Shown: positions 14,472 through 14,548 of the stretch, piece after piece | Layout: each line of letters opens with the position of its first letter | Numbering within the stretch: position 1 is the first letter of the stretch | Assembly: GCA_963506915.1 (NCBI GenBank) | Contig: CAUORE010000041.1 | Location: forward strand, 1 to 14,548 | DNA: 14,548 nucleotides | From: JABCPE02 sp963506915 | Lineage (GTDB): Bacteria > Bacteroidota > Bacteroidia > Flavobacteriales > Weeksellaceae | Direction: 5' to 3' | Position numbers and translations under genes: made by a program | The notes under the pieces: generated by a model | Told to the model about the DNA's origin: nothing | Seen by the model: the letters and a program-made list of their open reading frames with translations, nothing else | Database searches by the model: none

Positions 14472-14548
14472 TTATTTACTTGCTTTTTTCTTGTTAGCAA
14501 CAGTTTTTCTCTTTCCTTTACGAGTTCTAGAGTTATTTTTCGTTCTTT
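14472..14548 (-). CDS. rpsM: 30S ribosomal protein S13, C-terminal fragment
   Basis: Only the last 24 residues are in the window, reading from the right edge to a TAA at 14472-14474: RTKNNSRTRKGKRKTVANKK followed by KASK. This basic tail, with NSRTRKGKRKTVANKKK, is the typical S13 C-terminus, which reaches towards the P-site tRNA. The position directly before rpsK confirms the alpha-operon order. The 5' part lies outside the window. Confidence 0.93.
   Translation of the reverse strand, partial: RTKNNSRTRKGKRKTVANKKKASK

Noticed and set aside
1..14548. A previously undescribed defence, mobile or biosynthetic system
   Set aside because: Apart from the partial gene at the left edge, every gene belongs to a recognisable family with plausible housekeeping or transport roles. 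No array, reverse transcriptase, toxin-antitoxin pair, nuclease/helicase module or repeat cluster was seen.

Overview
This is an AT-rich, low-redundancy chromosomal segment that reads as a housekeeping region of a Bacteroidota, most likely class Flavobacteriia and the Chryseobacterium/Riemerella/Elizabethkingia (Weeksellaceae) neighbourhood. That placement is inference. It rests on promoters of the Bacteroidota type (TTTG, about 19 nt, TAnnTTTG), starts without clear Shine-Dalgarno sequences, a DPP5-like secreted S9 peptidase, a cysteine-free S4, and an L17 with a long charged tail. I see no tRNA, rRNA, CRISPR, IS element, prophage or plasmid gene.

Layout. Minus strand 1-751: groES followed 14 nt later by an unrecognised gene that leaves the window; groEL is not the next gene. 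Divergent from groES, plus strand 934-4904 is a tight four-gene unit: a CPA1 sodium/proton antiporter, a GT4 glycosyltransferase, a left-handed beta-helix acyltransferase and a beta-carbonic anhydrase, with gaps of 4, 0 and 6-7 nt. A strong bidirectional hairpin at 4911-4933 separates it from a convergent SulP-family anion transporter (minus 4943-6544), which has an excellent promoter of its own. Minus strand 6647-9553 is a compact operon, in transcription order thiL, dCMP deaminase, xerD, NUDIX hydrolase, with overlaps of 17 and 14 nt and a 4-nt gap, preceded by a TAnnTTTG box. Plus strand 9776-11773 is a single secreted dipeptidyl-peptidase (DPP5-like) whose stop codon lies inside its terminator hairpin. 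A second, bidirectional hairpin follows, and then the minus strand 11864-14548 holds the end of the alpha ribosomal operon in the standard order rpsM (partial), rpsK, rpsD, rpoA, rplQ.

How the genes fit together. The alpha operon, groES, thiL, dCMP deaminase and XerD are core functions in translation, transcription, folding, thiamine cofactor synthesis, thymidylate precursor supply and chromosome dimer resolution. The antiporter, carbonic anhydrase and SulP transporter could together handle protons, sodium and bicarbonate, which is a reasonable inference but untested. The glycosyltransferase/acyltransferase pair looks like a small surface-glycan decoration unit embedded in that transcript.

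I found no convincing previously undescribed system. The items most worth a second look are non-coding: an inverted repeat TGACA-N4-TGTCA before groES, and a hairpin in the unusually long rpsK-rpsD gap. The CA/SulP arrangement and the displaced groES are worth checking comparatively.
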